DNA of 64,000 nucleotides from Chondrilla cf. caribensis (taxonomy: Eukaryota > Porifera > Demospongiae > Chondrillida > Chondrillidae): NCBI GenBank assembly GCA_964020155.1, contig OZ026561.1, forward strand, positions 1,817,047-1,881,046, in the 5' to 3' direction. A program made the translations under genes and the position numbers. The notes beneath the pieces are model-generated. The model was not told where the DNA came from and ran no database searches. It saw only the letters and a program-made list of their open reading frames with translations. Shown one piece after another: positions 25,147 to 36,500 of this stretch (within the stretch, counting starts at the first letter, position 1; the number at the start of each line of letters is the position of its first letter).

Positions 25147-26011
25147 ATAGTGTAGTTGTCAGCACATATACGTACACGTGCACACTGATCACGAGTGCTG
25201 ATTGCTATTATTGTCATGAATGTCAAGCTTGTGGGCGTCCTTGCAGGAGGTGCTTGTGGGAGGATGAATGCTAAAGAAAGGCAAATATTCATGGTAGGGA
25301 AGGTTTTTTGCACAATAAGCCTGTGCAAGGCCTAAGGTTGACAAAATCATATCACTGGATTTACGCCAAACCAGCCGAAAATAGACCGAAGTCTCTATCG
25401 GTTGGGAGACTGAAGTCCGATTTTGATGGCAACCAGTGATTACCTCCCAGTCATCCAAATCCTCAAAAAAGGGAACCACAGACAGCTGTTTCGCATCTTA
25501 TTTGAGCTCATCAGTGTGGTACACCCTGTACATCATTTGGATGACTGTCCTCATCTTACCATTCTGACACACAAGTGAACACTTGTGGTCTTCGTGATAA
25601 GAGAGGATGGAGGCTTACAGTCAAGGCATGACGGCGTGTTCTGGTGGTGGACGATTTTGCAAATATTCATGTCCTGGTCACCAAGAGGAGTCTGCTGTGT
25701 TGTACGCTCAGTTGGGGAGGTGTCAGTTCGCATAGCCAATCACAAAGATGAATTTTGGTCACGTACACACCATAGTGTAGTTGTCAGCATTACCACTCAT
25801 GATATCACACACATGCGTATGAATTCAACCATGTTTATGACTTTGCCAATAGGTACTTTTCAGTTGTTTATGTATAGAGTGTATAATTAATGACTTCACA
25901 CCTCTTAACATGAAACAAACATTGGCACATGTACTTTACTGAGTTCATTCCCATTCTACCCCAGTATGTGATTGTACATATACACTGTTCACTAAGATAC
26001 ACACACGCATG

Positions 26012-26019
26012 TGACGTCA
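26012..26019 (+). promoter_or_regulatory. CRE/ATF-type palindrome TGACGTCA
   Basis: Exact TGACGTCA immediately followed by TGATGGCC, so the candidate start codon is adjacent. Similar pairs occur at 18448, 21986 and 23214. Confidence 0.4.
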
Positions 26020-26185
26020 TGATGGCCGACCATTTGGTGTCCCGAACGACGGATTGGCGAACCCTGTTCTTCAGCGATGGAAATCGAAAAATCGCTGTGC
26101 AAAAAGTTGACAATTGTTATTTGAATTGTCTTAAGGTACTTGGTAGTGATGCAGTCCGAAATTTGTCGACGGGAGGAATCGAAAA
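26019..26185 (+). CDS. Candidate orphan first exon
   Basis: ATGATGGCCGAC start, open for 56 codons (MADHLVSRTTDWRTLFFSDG onward), then a consensus donor GTAAGT at 26186. No downstream exon is evident in the following 4 kb. Protein not recognised; may be a captured gene fragment. Confidence 0.25.
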
Positions 26186-26548
26186 GTAAGTCCTCTTTTA
26201 ACGGATCTTGTGTGAACCACAGGCAACCTTTGTCTAAGTTTGACATTTCAACATATGCTGCGACGGTGCCCCATTACCATCGGTGGGACGACTCAGTGCT
26301 GAACGCTTCGATCGACGAACGATTTGCGTTCAAAGAAACCAAAAAATGACCTTAATCCAACAATATTGGCGGCCACCGCAATTAAGAGCGTGGGCGACCT
26401 CGATCGGACTCCCCTAACGAACGGAAACAGTTACCTCGCTAACGCTCGGTAATAAATTCATTGTTGCGGCTACCCCTAGGAACACGTATTATATATATAA
26501 TATATATCTATCTATCGAACATACCGGAAGTTGGATTGAAAACAATAT

Positions 26549-26571
26549 AGGGGCTGCCACAGGCAGCCCCT
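26549..26571. other. Perfect 10-bp hairpin
   Basis: AGGGGCTGCC, loop ACA, GGCAGCCCCT. Strong GC stem in an AT-rich context, beside the GT tract. Function unknown. Confidence 0.7.
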
Positions 26572-26577
26572 AAAAAG

Positions 26578-26632
26578 TGTGTGTGCGCGTGTGTGAGGTG
26601 TATATGTGTGGTTGTGTGTGTGGTGTGTGTGT

Positions 26633-26695
<63 letters not shown>

Positions 26696-26737
26696 ACGTG
26701 TGTGTGTGTGTGCGTACGTGTGTGTGTGTGTGTGTGT
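26578..26737. repeat. GT microsatellite in the spacer
   Basis: GT-rich tract with two GCGTACGT interruptions; directly abuts the right arm. Confidence 0.95.
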
Positions 26738-26740
26738 ATC

Positions 26741-28310
26741 TTAGTGAACAGTGTATATGTACAATCACATACCGGTAGACTGGGAATAAACTCAGTAAAG
26801 TACATGTGACAATGTTTGTTTCATGTTAAGAGGTGTGAAGTCATTAATTATACACTCTATACATAAACAACTGAAAAATACCTATTGGCAAAGTCATAAA
26901 CATGGTTGAATTCATACGCATGTGTGTGATATCATGAGTGGTAATGCTGACAACTACACTATGGTGTGTACGTGACCAAAATTCATCTTTGTGATTGGCT
27001 ATGCGAACTGACACCTCCCCAACTGAGCGTACAACACAGCAGACTCCTCTTGGTGACCAGGACATGAATATTTGCCTTTCTTCAGCATTCATCCTCCCAC
27101 AAGCACCTCCTGCATGGACGCCCACATGCTTGACATTCATGACAATAATAGCAATCAACACTCGTGATCAGTGTGCACGTGTACGTATATGTGCTGACAA
27201 CTACACTATGGTGTGTACCAGTGTTGTTTTGATTAATCATAACTATAACTAAAATATGTTCTAGTATTGCCCTGGACCTTTTAGTTAATCAGAACTGTAA
27301 GAACAGGAGTCACCTTCAAAAAAACTATAACTGTAACTAGAAATGTGAATGATGTCCCTAACTAAAACTATAATCAAATACCTGCCACAAATGTTATATT
27401 TACTCTTAGACTACAAGACTATGTTAGAATATAAGAAGACCATGTTTGTATTATAAATATGTCACCAATAAGTGGGAGTGGTGTATTCATATACAGATTG
27501 ATGAAGACTAGAAGCATTGGGAACTGTGTATGTATGACATAATGATGGTAGAGTGTACATTTAAAACACACATCATTACTGTAACTAATACTATAACTTT
27601 AACTGTTACAGTAACTAAACTTAATTGCATTTCAAGGCAAAAACTGTAACTATAACTAACATTTAGGAAATGGGTATATACTATAAAAACTGAAATCCTG
27701 ATTCTTTCATCATTCAAATAACTATAACTATTACTAAAAAGCTTTTTGTGAACTAAAACAACACTAGTGTGTATGTGACTACAGAGGAGGAGTGAATAAC
27801 AAACTGTGTAGGCTGGCACTAGGATGTCCTTTGAGTCTTGAATGTGGTACTTGAGGTATGAAAACCGTTGATATGGACCATTAACCTGTCTTTGAAGGTT
27901 TACCATAGCACAAGACTGAGGGGGATTATAGTGCATGGAGCTACAGTTACTGTCATCATTCCACTGTACACCTGGGATCCTAGCATCTTTCGGATCAAAG
28001 AGCTATACGTAACTGCTCATCAAACAGGTCTATAGAAGGACAGCTGAGATGTTGTGTTCTACAAGTGTGAGGGGGATTGATGAGGAGCTGGGCACACCTG
28101 TTGCTAATTGCTCTTTGAGTAGAAATGAAGTGCAAATTCCATTCTCAGAGACTACATGATCACGTGTTCTGAGATTAATGTACATAGCACAGACTGTACA
28201 CCAAATGCACAAGATACAATAGCACTCTCCCATTGTTATGTTAAGGTAGCATAGGTTTGCTTGTGTGAGGTATACCACTAACATCAGCACTCACCTGTGA
28301 CCACATAAAA
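26741..28310 (-). mobile_element. Right arm of large inverted repeat
   Basis: Reverse complement of 24600-25997. Carries its own extra block at about 27230-27750, a degenerate series of CTGTAACTATAACTAA-like words, not present in the left arm. Confidence 0.75.
28030..28290 (-). other. Open frame in right arm, mirror of 24625-24882
   Basis: Same 86-codon frame as in the left arm with a few substitutions (NIT for TIT, TVC for TVW, LLK for LLE). Unrecognised. Confidence 0.2.
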
Positions 28311-28453
28311 TTGAGAGATAGATGGGATCTTTGAAATACTTAATATGGTTACCAATGAATACCAGTGGTTGCATATACTTGCACAATGTCATGTTGAAAT
28401 AATACAAGATTATATATTATATATACGTATACACTCCCTTGTTATTACACAAC

Positions 28454-28840
28454 TTGCCAATGTGGTGATAATGGATATATGCATGGTATTCTGTTGCAGG
28501 GGGAATATATCAAGTTTAAAACTCCCAAAAAATTGTCATAAATTTACATTGGAATATAATTATTATACACTTTCTTAATATCATAATGATGCAATGATAT
28601 AGTACTGTTATCATGGTATTCTAGTCACGGTGTCAACACATTACATGTATACCCATGCAATGTTCCACCCATTATCTGCTATAGCCTGAATGTGCATGCC
28701 ATTGAAAATCTAATCTATGTATTAGTTTGCTTTTTAGCTGTTATTCGAGTATGAATTTAAGTCCTGGTTTATGGGAAACGAAAGCAATGTAATGTATCTA
28801 GCTAATCAATATAACTGTTGTGATGACAAAATAATACTAT
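28454..28840 (+). repeat. Direct duplication, copy 1
   Basis: Starts TTGCCAATGTGGTGATAATG and aligns with 29157-29741, which has extra internal sequence. No coding potential seen. Confidence 0.7.
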
Positions 28841-29156
28841 AGCCCACAAGAGTGGTCCATCCACCTTCTTTCTATTTCTATCATTACTTCTATCAATAAT
28901 TGCCCGGATTTTTTTGTAGTGCAAAGATGGCTTATCAATTTAGGATGAATTTTGTGACAATTGACTGAATCAGTTGATCTTAGATCTTCTTCATCGCTCC
29001 ATTTAAAAGGTCTCATGTATAACTCAGCATAAGTATACGACTATACCATTGGATAGATTTTAATGTGTACCTTGTGTGTCTAACAACTTTGAGAGTGTAG
29101 TGTTATGCTGTGGTTGTGCAATGAAAGGATACTCCTACATCAACACAAAGTGACTG

Positions 29157-29741
29157 TTGCCAATGTGGTGATAATGGATATTTACATGGTATTTCCTGTT
29201 GCAGGGGAGAGTATATCAAGTTTAAAACTCCCAAAAGTTGCCATGTACAGGCAGGGTATCATGTTACACTACAGTCAGTAATATCGTATTATTATGATTG
29301 TACCCAACAAGCCACTATGCAACATGCATATGGGCATATGTGATAATAATAGTATCATATATTGCTCTATATACATGGTAGTAGGGCTTTTCTTTATTCA
29401 ATTCATGGATTTGTCATAAATGTACATTGCAATATAATTATTATACACTTTCTTAATATCATAATGATGCAATGATAGTACTGTTATCATGGTATTATAA
29501 TCATGGTTTCAATGTATACATTAATATGTACATACACATATCACATCAATACATATACCCATGCAATGTTCCACCCATTATCTGCTATAGTCTGAATGTG
29601 CCATTGGGAATCTAATTTATGTATTGGTTTGCTTTTTAGCTGTTATTCCAGTACGAATTTAGGTGTTGGTTTATGGGAAACAAAAGCAATGTAATGTATC
29701 AGCTAATCACCATAACTGTTGTGCTGACAAAATAATGCTAT
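29157..29741 (+). repeat. Direct duplication, copy 2
   Basis: Longer copy of 28454-28840, with about 170 nt inserted near 29234-29400 and small changes throughout. Confidence 0.7.
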
Positions 29742-29846
29742 TACTAATACTACCAATACTGTAACAGCAGATTCTAAAATGTCTTCATGATTTTGTGGAG
29801 AAATAAAAAGTGTGAAGAAGGCTGCAACTGATGCCATTTGTTTGTT

Positions 29847-29866
29847 TGTTTGTTTGTGTGTGTGTC

Positions 29867-29904
<38 letters not shown>

Positions 29905-29935
29905 TGTACGTGTGTGTGTAATGTGTGTGTGTGTG
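29847..29935. repeat. GT microsatellite
   Basis: TTTG run followed by a GT tract with interruptions. Confidence 0.9.
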
Positions 29936-30025
29936 AGTGTACATGTGGGAGTAATGTGTATGGGTGTGTGTGTTTACTTTTATGGTATATGTACATATAC
30001 ACACATACACAAACCTAGAGGCACA

Positions 30026-30307
30026 TAATATGTCCTCGCACACACAAGGTGTGGAACTTTATATGCATCCATTAATATGTCCTCGCACACACAAGGTGTG
30101 GAACTTTATATGCATCCATTAATATGTCCTCGCACACACAAGGTGTGGAACTTTATATGCATCCATTAATATGTCCTCGCACACACAAGGTGTGGAACTT
30201 TATATGCATCCATTAATATGTCCTCGCACACACAAGGTGTGGAACTTTATATGCATCCATTAATATGTCCTTGCACACACAAGGTGTGGAACTTTATATG
30301 CATCCAT
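30026..30307 (+). repeat. 47-bp minisatellite, six copies
   Basis: Unit begins TAATATGTCCTCGCACACAC and ends near TATGCATCCAT; copies start at 30026, 30073, 30120, 30167, 30214 and 30261. They are nearly identical (the last has CTTGC for CTCGC). Confidence 0.95.
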
Positions 30308-30746
30308 TTTATCTATTATTGTAGACACTTCGCAACTGTTCATGAAGACCTCATCTAACTGTTATACTAACTACAAGCACACATGTGTAGAAGTATATCC
30401 ATTTGAGTAGTTATGAGTCTCTTATGATCATTGAAGGCAATAAGTACCATTTTGTACCTGTCTACAAATCTGTACTTATTGTTATTGTAAAGTCTAAATG
30501 ATGGATTATAAACTTCAATTATAGTTTGCAACAGATATATAAAAGCAGGCACTCACACACAGGCACACACACACACACGCGCACGCACACACAAACACAC
30601 ACGTGCACACACACATTTCATGCATAGTTTCCTTCCACAAAGGTATGAATTCTGATCTCAATAGCCATGTGGTTATGATATTTTCATAACACCATGGCTA
30701 TTATTAGGGATGAATCACGTTATAGCATTATTTATTCCTCCTACTT
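30308..30746. other. Upstream region of gene B
   Basis: AT-rich, with a CA tract near 30567-30615. No gene seen. Presumably contains distal promoter sequence. Confidence 0.5.
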
Positions 30747-30787
30747 CTATTTAAGTGCATGTGGCCCAGGTATTCTGCATTTCATTG
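30747..30787 (+). promoter_or_regulatory. Possible core promoter of gene B
   Basis: TATA-like CTATTTAAG at 30747-30755, then an initiator-like TTCATTG around 30784, about 35 bp downstream, giving a 5' UTR of about 70 nt with no upstream ATG. Confidence 0.35.
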
Positions 30788-30853
30788 TTCATCTGGTCAG
30801 CAGAGAGAGCTTGAGATCTAATAAAGCTTGTGATTCACGGGACTGCTACTCAA

Positions 30854-30917
30854 ATGAAACGCTGTTTCATTTTGCTCTGGCCATGCCTACTGCTGCCTTT
30901 GGCTTTTCGAAGTGAAG
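30854..30917 (+). CDS. Gene B exon 1: signal peptide
   Basis: [20 protein letters not shown] then E, a basic start plus Leu-rich core, typical of a secretory signal. Phase-1 end with donor GTAAGC, joining to G|GA of the first CCP. This is the natural start because it supplies the signal the receptor needs. Confidence 0.88.
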
Positions 30918-33900
30918 GTAAGCTGATCTACCTGTGTTATTCACTGGGGAACTTTTGCAAATGTGCACATCTTCTGATTTAGTTGTTTTAAACAGTGTGA
31001 CATTGTATGCATTATATATATTGCAGGAGCAAGCTGTTCATGTCCACTGCCTCCATCCTATGGACACACCACCGGTTGCTCTGGATCTGTCTCTCCAGGG
31101 TATAAGCTTACCCATTACTGCAACACTCGGTATCATCTCATTGGAAACAAAATAAGAATTTGTCAAGGAAATGGTACCTGGACAGGAAGCAAACCATCCT
31201 GTGTTTACGGTATGCGCAGTGTTTTGGCTGTGTTTATAAATATTATAATATGTATGATATTCTGAGATAATATTTCGCACATAAACACACCATATTTAGT
31301 GGTTACAAAGTCAAGTAGGCATTATTTATCTACATGCATATCAATTAATTATGGAAGTTAGACTGTTGTTTTTTCATTAAATGTATCTTTCACACTTCAT
31401 TCAGTTCATAATACTATTGGATTAATAATGTGAAAGAACTATGAATGTATGTTTTTGTTCATCTACAGGTTGTCCATGCCCCATTATACATAATGGATCC
31501 GTTTCGTACTGCTCTACTTACAGTGGCTATGGTGGCTATGTGAGGTACAAATGTTATAGTGGATATCACCGTATTGGAAGTAACTATGGGTACTGCCAGT
31601 ATGATGGCTCATTTTCACCAAGACCTCCTATTTGTGTGGAAGGTTAGTTCACTGGATTTGATGTCTTATTTGCATAAACATAATGCTACTGTATGTATCT
31701 ACGTATGTATTAATAATAGTATGTATAATATTGGTATATAGAATATAAACATACACGTAATATATGAAATATTTACTGTACAGGAAAGTGTATTCACGTA
31801 TTTATTCTTCAAGTCCTGAAGGCACAAGTAACTGGCTTGTTGTAATTTTGAAAAAAAACTAATTTACCATAAACTGCAGTGTAATTGCTCCTTCTCTTGT
31901 TTCATTGCTCTTGTGTTAATGGCTTCAGAGAGACGTCCTAAGAGTGTAAGCAATCCTTTGCTGAAGATCGATACCAGCCTTGTGGTTCGACTTCTCCCTG
32001 GAAGACGACGACTGAAGATATTATGATGAAGACCAACCAGCACTGAAGGCGTTGAATGCTCATTCAGCTGCACTTTTTAGGGCTGGTAAGTCTTCGTCAT
32101 ATCCTCAAAATCGTTGTCTTCCAAGAAGAAGTCGAACAGCGAGGCAGGTGGTCTTAACGCAGTGGTTAGGACAATTCGTAACTGAAGCTAGGCAACAGGG
32201 CAGTCAGGCCATAGACCCTAGGTGGCCATATCTGCCAAGAACACTGTGAAATGCTCCTAATAGGACTTCAACGACACATGTGCCTTATGCACCCTGGAAG
32301 TAGGGTTAATTATCCACATTTAACCTTGTTCAGCACACTGATTCCTCTCCGGAAGGGGTGGATGCGAACAAACTATTGTCGGGCTTTCAGACTTTATTCT
32401 TATCTACTTATGTTGGATCTTGTATAATTTGCTAGATGTAGTTTGTGCCAAAGTGATAATTGATATTCATTGTTAACAGTAAATTGCTATATATGATTAG
32501 TCATCATGGGTGCTTAGTGCATAATGTACACTTGTGGTCCAGAAAGTGTGCAATTGATGATATACAGGCACACTTTTTCCTTTGATGTTGACCACAACTG
32601 TACAACAAGTATGTGCGTAGACATTTCTTTCATTGTTATCAGTATACAATATAAGTATATGATTGGGATATACAATATGCAAACCTTGCACTCTGGTGAT
32701 TTAATATACAGTAATAATCAAATTTGAGAGTGTTAATCTTTCACACTCTGTCCTCATGGCATCCACACCTTCTTCTCTCACTAATTAAATTTCTTTCCAG
32801 CTTCCAATATCACTTATTGGTGTTATTTATTATTACACCCTGATATGTATACTGATTACTGCTATAATATTACCCCTTCAAGAAAGGTTGGTATAAGAAG
32901 GGATGTTATATTTATAGTATATTTGTATTCGTACGTATATAATGTAGTATCCACTTATTAGCTGTTGTGCCCCTAAGTGAACATGTTTTTGATCCACATG
33001 CACTCCCTATCCCAAGTTATATATACATATATAAGTAGGCCTATATATACCGTAGTCCCTCTGAACATTCGTCACCCTCAGTACACGACAATTTTCGTCT
33101 TTTGATTGGAATAGAGTACTATTGATGACAATTGCCGACGCTGACGAAATATAGAATATTTAGACGAATCAATAGAGTAAATGACGAATCTTTAGAGAAA
33201 TCGTACTCTTTCTTGAGAGGGCTGCTTTCCAACTGACGGTGAGTATATACGGTGCTATTCGAGGTTATCACGTCTACAAAGACATTTGGACGCCCAAAAT
33301 TCATGAAGAATTTTCCTGTCGTCAAGAAAGTAGTAATGAACACGATAGATGCGTTATCGCTATAATATTTACAGGTGGAGAGAACGTATGACACTGACTA
33401 ATGGTATGAGCATCCCTCTGAGTTTGCTCGGGAGTGCTTGGATTCCATGGCCAAATTCGAAGATCACAGTAAAAGCCAACGTATCTTCGAAACGAATTGA
33501 AACAAGACGTTCAGGTGCCTTGTAAATGTATAATTCTTCGTTATTATGACGAATAATTAGATCACTTCCTATACCGGACAATTGCAAAAATAAGAGTGAC
33601 ATGGCGAAATTTAGATCGGCAGGAAGTTAAGGTTAGAATAAATGAACAAGAAAATATGGCTGACGAAATTTAGAATGTCGAATTTTTGGAGAGAATACGG
33701 TATATACTATATATGAAAAAAATACTAACTCTATTAGATTAAGTCAATTAGAAAAAGTTTATGGTCAAACATTTTGATGCTGTTTCTCAATATTAAATCA
33801 TTGGGGAGATTAATTTATGATCTGATTAATGGGCTTGCTTGCCTTGTCTAATGCTCGTTGCTTTGAAATTGAAATATAAAATCAATTATAATACCCAGTA

Positions 33901-36459
33901 TTTTCTTACCTGTATTCCAGGTACCCCATGTCAGTGTCCACCTGCTCCAGCTAATGGTACAACATCATATTGCTCTGGAACAGCCAATGTTGGTTCATAC
34001 CTTTACTACTATTGTAACAGTGGTTACTATCGAGAAGGAAGTAGTTATAGAACATGTCTGCCTTATGGCAATTGGACTGTAGCACCAACTTGCAAAAGAG
34101 GTATGTTGCAGTATGTTTTAAATTTAGTGAACATTTATGTAACAATATTAGATAGTGTACTAAGTATCTTTGATGCACCATAATCTATGCTGTTGTGCCT
34201 AGTGAAACCTTGTCCCTGTCCATCATCACCCACCAATGGCTCTACAAACTGTAATGGATCTCATCTTGCTGGTACTGGTAGCAGAGTGACATACTCCTGT
34301 AACAGTGGTTACTACCTATCAGGAAGTAGCTATAGAACATGTCAAACAAGTGGTAATTGGACAGGATCAATGCCAACATGTGTTAAAGGTAATTACCATG
34401 TAAGGTACACGTTCTTGTGATCATATTATTGATATATATCGAATTTAGCTTTCAGCAGATGAAATAAGTACCTTTAACCAAGGATTATGTCTAATGGACT
34501 GCCTATGTAATAGTGATACACATGGGTTATTTGGTTTCCTGTAGTTACTGTAGTGTATATACAGTACATAATAGTGAGTAAATCCTTAGAACTGTTTTTG
34601 TAGGCCTGTCATAGTGTGCCTTAATGAGCTTCTACTGTACTTATTATATTAATAAGTAATATTATCTTTCATTATATTTTATATATAGGATGTCTATGTC
34701 CAGCTGCTCCGTTGAATGGATACACAAGATATTGTACTGATATAGATCGTGTAGGATCATACGTATACACCTACTGCAACAGTGGATATGGTACTTTTGG
34801 TAGTACTTACAGATATTGTCAGAGTGGTGGCTATTGGAGTGGAACTGTACCCAAATGTCTAAAGAGTAAGTACACGGCTGTCTTTTGTTTGAAAGTCCAT
34901 AATCCTATAAGTGAATGTATTTTTGAGCAGTAATTGTCGTTATAGCTCTCACTCCATTTGCAAAAATGTCCATCAATAGCCCTGGATAGGACATGTATAG
35001 CTAAATATTATTTTGATGATTGATAGAAGTCTTCACAAATGTTTAGTGATGTTGTATGACACTATTTGCCTGTACTATTTAGTAGGATCTAAAGGGAACA
35101 ACTGCTTAATTAAATTATTTAAATTCTCTGTATGTATACGATTTACTGTAACCGTTACTGTATTTGATAGTGAAAAGTTATCATACTAGTTGATTTCTGA
35201 AGTGAAGTTGGGTCAGCACGTCTCCTTTTATAATATTATTTTTCTCATATAATTTTTGTAACATACCATACATCAGTGAATATTAATTTAATTTTATTGA
35301 CTTAGGCATGTTACTACTACACTATGTCATATGATTATGGACCAAGCATATTATTGTACACATTTATGGGTATAGCAATTATAGAAACAAAGTGAACAAT
35401 TTAATATTGCTGCTATTGAAAGTGGACACATTTCTATAAGAATTGATTCACAAATTTATCATTATAATTGGTATTTAGTTGAAATTCAGCACTGTAGCAG
35501 TCTCAATTGGAATTTCGATTTGACATGTAGAATTTTTTAATTCCTCAGATACCTGTTCATGCCCTCCATCTCCATTAAATGGTTACATCAGCCCATGTTC
35601 AGGGAGTAGAAATGCATATTCGTATATTTATCACTATTGTAACAGTGGGTATACCCGTTCTGGAAACCTTTACAGAAGATGTCAGTATGGTGGTAATTGG
35701 ACTGGAAGTGCTCCTGTTTGTCTAAGAAGTAAGTTGCTGAATATAATTATGATGAGTGTGCTAGCAAAGGAATGACTGTATTGCATGATAGTAATACATT
35801 GTACACTTTTCTAGATATGGAAGACTTTTGGTGCATTATTTTTTGTAACAAAACTTGTCGATAGTAAATATATATGCATGACAGTTTTAACTCCTGTTAA
35901 TTGAATACAAAATGTTTACCACCTGGTTTTCAAGATGAACATAATTGGACATGTTGTATTGCTGATCCTGTTAATTTGGAAAGTATAATTATTGTCCTGA
36001 TTTTGTCACACTTCATACTATTACATGATCTTTGTTCACGATTGTCACTTCACTCAAGGCAGCATGATATACAAACAAATGCATACTTTGACCACATTAT
36101 AGCTGTCTGCTATTAACCTAAACAAGCATTGCATTAAGTTTCACAAACCCATATTATTATTACAGAACTTGGGTGAGTTCTGTAATGTAAGCTGCCTGTC
36201 TGAACCAGTTATGTATGTATGCCTCCCACAAAGGGCTTCAGATCCATTGATTACCCCACTGGTTGTCTATAATAAAGTAGTGCATAATGTATGTAACTAT
36301 GAATGATGAATTAGCCACAGTACCATTTTGAAAGAATTCGTTTTAAGTTAAATGCCAGTTTGAAATGACAAAAAAATAGTGAAATTATAAATTTGAGGCA
36401 ATTACTAACTCATGCTACTTGCAAATTATATTTCTTTCCATACTTGCTAGAAGTATATG

Positions 36460-36500
<41 letters not shown>

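Larger units (their letters stand above)
24600..25997 (+). mobile_element. Left arm of large inverted repeat
   Basis: Reverse-complementary to 26741-28310 in three blocks: 24600-25130, 25157-25300 and 25655-25997. The stretch 25297-25655 is extra in this arm. Suggests a foldback-type element or an inverted segmental duplication. Confidence 0.75.
25998..26740. other. Spacer between the inverted-repeat arms
   Basis: CpG-rich compared with its flanks from about 26010 to 26470, then an AT stretch, a perfect hairpin and a GT tract. Contains the candidate exon at 26019-26185. Confidence 0.7.

Noticed and set aside
27230..27750. Possible telomere-like repeat (CTGTAACTATAACTAA words)
   Set aside because: The words are degenerate and irregularly spaced and do not match a known telomere unit; treated as an insertion in the right arm of the inverted repeat.
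30022..30310. CRISPR array
   Set aside because: The 47-bp units are directly contiguous without unique spacers, in an animal genome; this is a minisatellite.
32140..32200. tRNA-like A-box text (ACGCAGTGGTTAGGACA) in the large gene B intron
   Set aside because: No matching B box or cloverleaf follows at the right distance; a tRNA-derived SINE remains possible but is unsupported.
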